A stretch of DNA of 64,000 bases from Muricea muricata (lineage: Eukaryota > Cnidaria > Anthozoa > Malacalcyonacea > Plexauridae). The stretch is taken from NCBI GenBank assembly GCA_963855995.1, contig OY979728.1:1-64000 (forward strand), given 5' to 3'. How positions within the stretch are numbered: the first letter of the stretch is position 1; each line of letters begins with the position of its first letter. Shown piece after piece: positions 61,340 through 64,000 of this stretch. Under the pieces are notes generated by a model. That model was not told where the DNA came from, ran no database searches, and saw only the letters and a list, made by a program, of their open reading frames with translations. Position numbers and translations under genes: made by a program.

Positions 61340-63410
61340 ATACTTGTAATACTTTATATACTTATTATTTACTCATACTTTATATACTTCATATACTCGT
61401 AGTTTTTATACTTATTATTTACTTATTATTTACTCATACTTTATATACTTATACTTTTTATACTTATATGTTTTGTACTTACTATTATGTACTTATACTT
61501 TATATACTTATTATATACTTATACTTTATATACTTATTATTATTATACAATTTTTATTTTTGTTATTATACAATTATACTTATACTTTATATACTTATTA
61601 TTATATACTTTATATACTCGTAATTTTTATACTTATTATTTACTCATACTTTATATACTTATACTTTTTATAATGCTTTGTTCTTACAATTATATACTTA
61701 TAGATTTTTATATACTTTACTTATTTTATATACTTATATTTTTTTTATATACTTATATTTATATTATATACTTATATTATATACTTATATTTTTTTTATA
61801 TACTTATATTATATACTTATATTATATACTTATATTTATTTTATATACTTATATTATATACTTATATTTATTTTATATACTCATATTATATACTTATATT
61901 TATTTTATATACTTATATTATATACTTATATTATATACTTATATTTATTTTATATACTTATATTTATTTTACATACTTATATTATATACTTATATTATTT
62001 TATATACTTATATTTATTTTATATACTTGTATTATATACTTATATTATTTTATATACTTATATTTATTTATATACTTATATTATATACTTATATTTATTT
62101 TATATACTTATATTATATACTTATATTTATTTTATATACTTATATTATATACTTATATTTATTTTATATACTTATATTATATACTTATATTATATACTTA
62201 TATTTATTTTATATACTTATATTTATTTATATACTTATATTTATTTTATATACTTATATTTATTTTATATACTTGTATTATATACTTATATTTATTTTAT
62301 ATACTTATATTATATACTTATATTTATTTTATATACTTATATTATATTCTTATACTTATATTCTTATACTTATATTATATACTCATATTATATACTTATA
62401 TTTTATATTATATACTTATATACTTATATTATGTACTTATATACTTATATTATGTACTTATATACTTATATTATGTACTTATATACTTATATTATGTACT
62501 TATATACTTATATTATGTACTTATATTATATACTTATATACTTATATTATATACTTATATTTTATATTATATACTTATATTTTATATTATATACTTATAT
62601 TTTATATTATATACTTATATTTTATATTATATACTTATATTTTATATTATATACTTATATTTTATATTATATACTTATATTTTATATTATATACTTATAT
62701 TTTATATTATGTACTTATATACTTATATTATGTACTTATATACTTATATTATGTACTTATATACTTATATTATGTACTTATATACTTATATTATGTACTT
62801 ATATACTTATATTATATACTTATATACTTATATTATATACTTATATACTTATATTATATACTTATATTTTATATTATATACTTATATACTTATATACTTA
62901 TATACTTATGTTATATACTTATATTATATACTTATATTTTATTATATACTTATATTTTATATTATATATTTATATTATATACTTATATTTTATATTATAT
63001 ATTTATATTATATACTTATATATTTATATTATATACTTATATTTTATATTATATACTTATATTATATACTTATATATTTATATTATATACTTATATATTT
63101 ATATTATATACTTATATTTTATATTATATTATATACTTATATTTTATATTATATACTTATATTTTATATTATATATTTATATTATATACTTATATTTTAT
63201 ATTATATACTTATATTTTATATTATATATTTATATTATATACTTATATTTTATATTATATACTTATATTTTATATTATATATTTATATTATATACTTATA
63301 TTTTATATTATATACTTATATTTTATATTATATACTTATATTATATACTTATATACTTATATTTTATATTATATTATATATTATATATTTATATTTATAT
63401 TATATACCCA
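61340..63410. repeat. TATACTTA-type microsatellite (right), ~2 kb
   Basis: Continuous TATACTTATATT / TATACTTATATTTTATAT / TATGTACTTATATAC runs. Sub-blocks are internally regular: TATTTTATATTATATACTTA repeats at 62,550-62,705 and TATGTACTTATATACTTATAT at 62,420-62,520 and 62,705-62,810. Open frames of about 650 codons cross it in two frames and encode only Tyr/Ile/Leu/Thr repeats; these are artefacts of a stop-poor repeat. Confidence 0.95.
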
Positions 63411-63604
63411 AATATTGCTCCAGGAATTAAACCCAGAAACCTTCCAAAAGGTCCAAATCACGGCAATATTCTCCAATCCACACCATTACAAACTTAAGCA
63501 CGCTAATTTCCATATGAGTCTCCTTCACATAAATGCAAGACTAAAATTGTATATCATTCACTGTCCTTACTGTCTTTTATACACCTATCCATCCCTACTC
63601 TCTG

Positions 63605-64000
63605 TCTCATGTTAGTACGTTTACCTAAACTATCCATGCATGTATATTCTCACTACACAGGCCTAACTCATGTGAGTGTTGTTAGCACGTACGCCTAACT
63701 TATGCATCCATATGCTAGTGTGTGTGGTGTTACCATGTAGAACTAACTTAACCATACATGCTACTGTCTGTGTGTGTCATGTTAGTATGTAGAACTAACT
63801 TATGCATGCTAGTGTATGCCTGCTCTCACCATGCAGGCCTAACTTGGGCATGCATGCTACTGTCTGTATGAGTATTGTTACTGTGTACGCCTAACTTATC
63901 CGTGTGGTTGAGTGTTGTTACTGTGTACACGTAACTTATCCATCTATGCTGGTGTGTGTCGTGTTAGTATGAAGGACTAACTTATCCATCCATATGCTAG
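63605..64000. repeat. Degenerate ~45-bp minisatellite at right edge
   Basis: Imperfect copies of GTGTTAGTATGTAGAACTAA + CTTATCCATGCATGCTAGTGTGT recur about every 40-52 bp (the motif TAACTTA at about 63698, 63747, 63798, 63892, 63933, 63980). The array continues past the window. Confidence 0.8.

Noticed and set aside
61487..63615. Open frames of 645-647 codons (Tyr/Ile/Leu/Thr repeats)
   Set aside because: They run through a TATACTTA microsatellite in several frames at once and have no other sequence content.

Overview
The window is animal nuclear DNA: AT-rich, intron-containing fragments of conserved metazoan genes, many small DNA-transposon relics and long tandem-repeat arrays. I favour an early-branching metazoan, probably a cnidarian, because of the C-terminal delta-catenin/p120 exons ending in DSWV and the style of the transposons (PIF/Harbinger, hAT and TA-target elements, AACTTGTTG-type repeats). 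This taxonomic call is an inference, and nothing here is bacterial.

Layout. (1) 1-21,590: a satellite array of 32 near-identical units in two lengths (about 624 and 707 bp). Each unit carries a tRNA-like segment with a perfect B-box and a run of TTAGGG-like telomeric motifs. (2) 21,590-24,400: unique sequence, a 1.73-kb inverted-repeat transposon with a TA target duplication, and a 152-bp hAT-type MITE. (3) 25,260-35,880: a run of damaged gene copies that keep their introns. In order these are leucine carboxyl methyltransferase (LCMT), a C2H2 zinc-finger remnant, imidazolonepropionase (AMDHD1-like, minus strand), the N-terminal part of MCM2, and an SLC46-type transporter (minus strand). A PIF/Harbinger derivative with a transposase fragment lies just downstream of the last MCM2 exon. 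(4) 36,750-37,450: a long-inverted-repeat element. (5) 38,202-39,710: four clean exons encoding the C-terminus of a p120/delta-catenin family protein, followed by a 44-bp minisatellite. (6) 40,000-45,600: mostly non-coding, with a tRNA-like sequence, a diverged duplication and four tandem exon-like repeats. (7) 45,640-60,890: a (TATACTTA)-type microsatellite, then a 15-kb minisatellite of paired ~32-bp units, with two copies of a GTCGAG-rich inverted-repeat element inside it. (8) 61,120-61,191: a tRNA-Asp(GTC)-like gene. (9) 61,340-63,410: a second, 2-kb TATACTTA-type tract. (10) 63,600-64,000: another degenerate minisatellite running off the end.

The genes do not form a pathway. Their common feature is decay: in-frame stops, frameshifts and missing internal or terminal exons, with splice sites often kept. 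That points to duplicated, unprocessed pseudogenes in a repeat-rich, probably heterochromatic or subtelomeric region. The catenin exons are the one clear exception; they look intact. All identifications come from reading the sequence; no database search was run.
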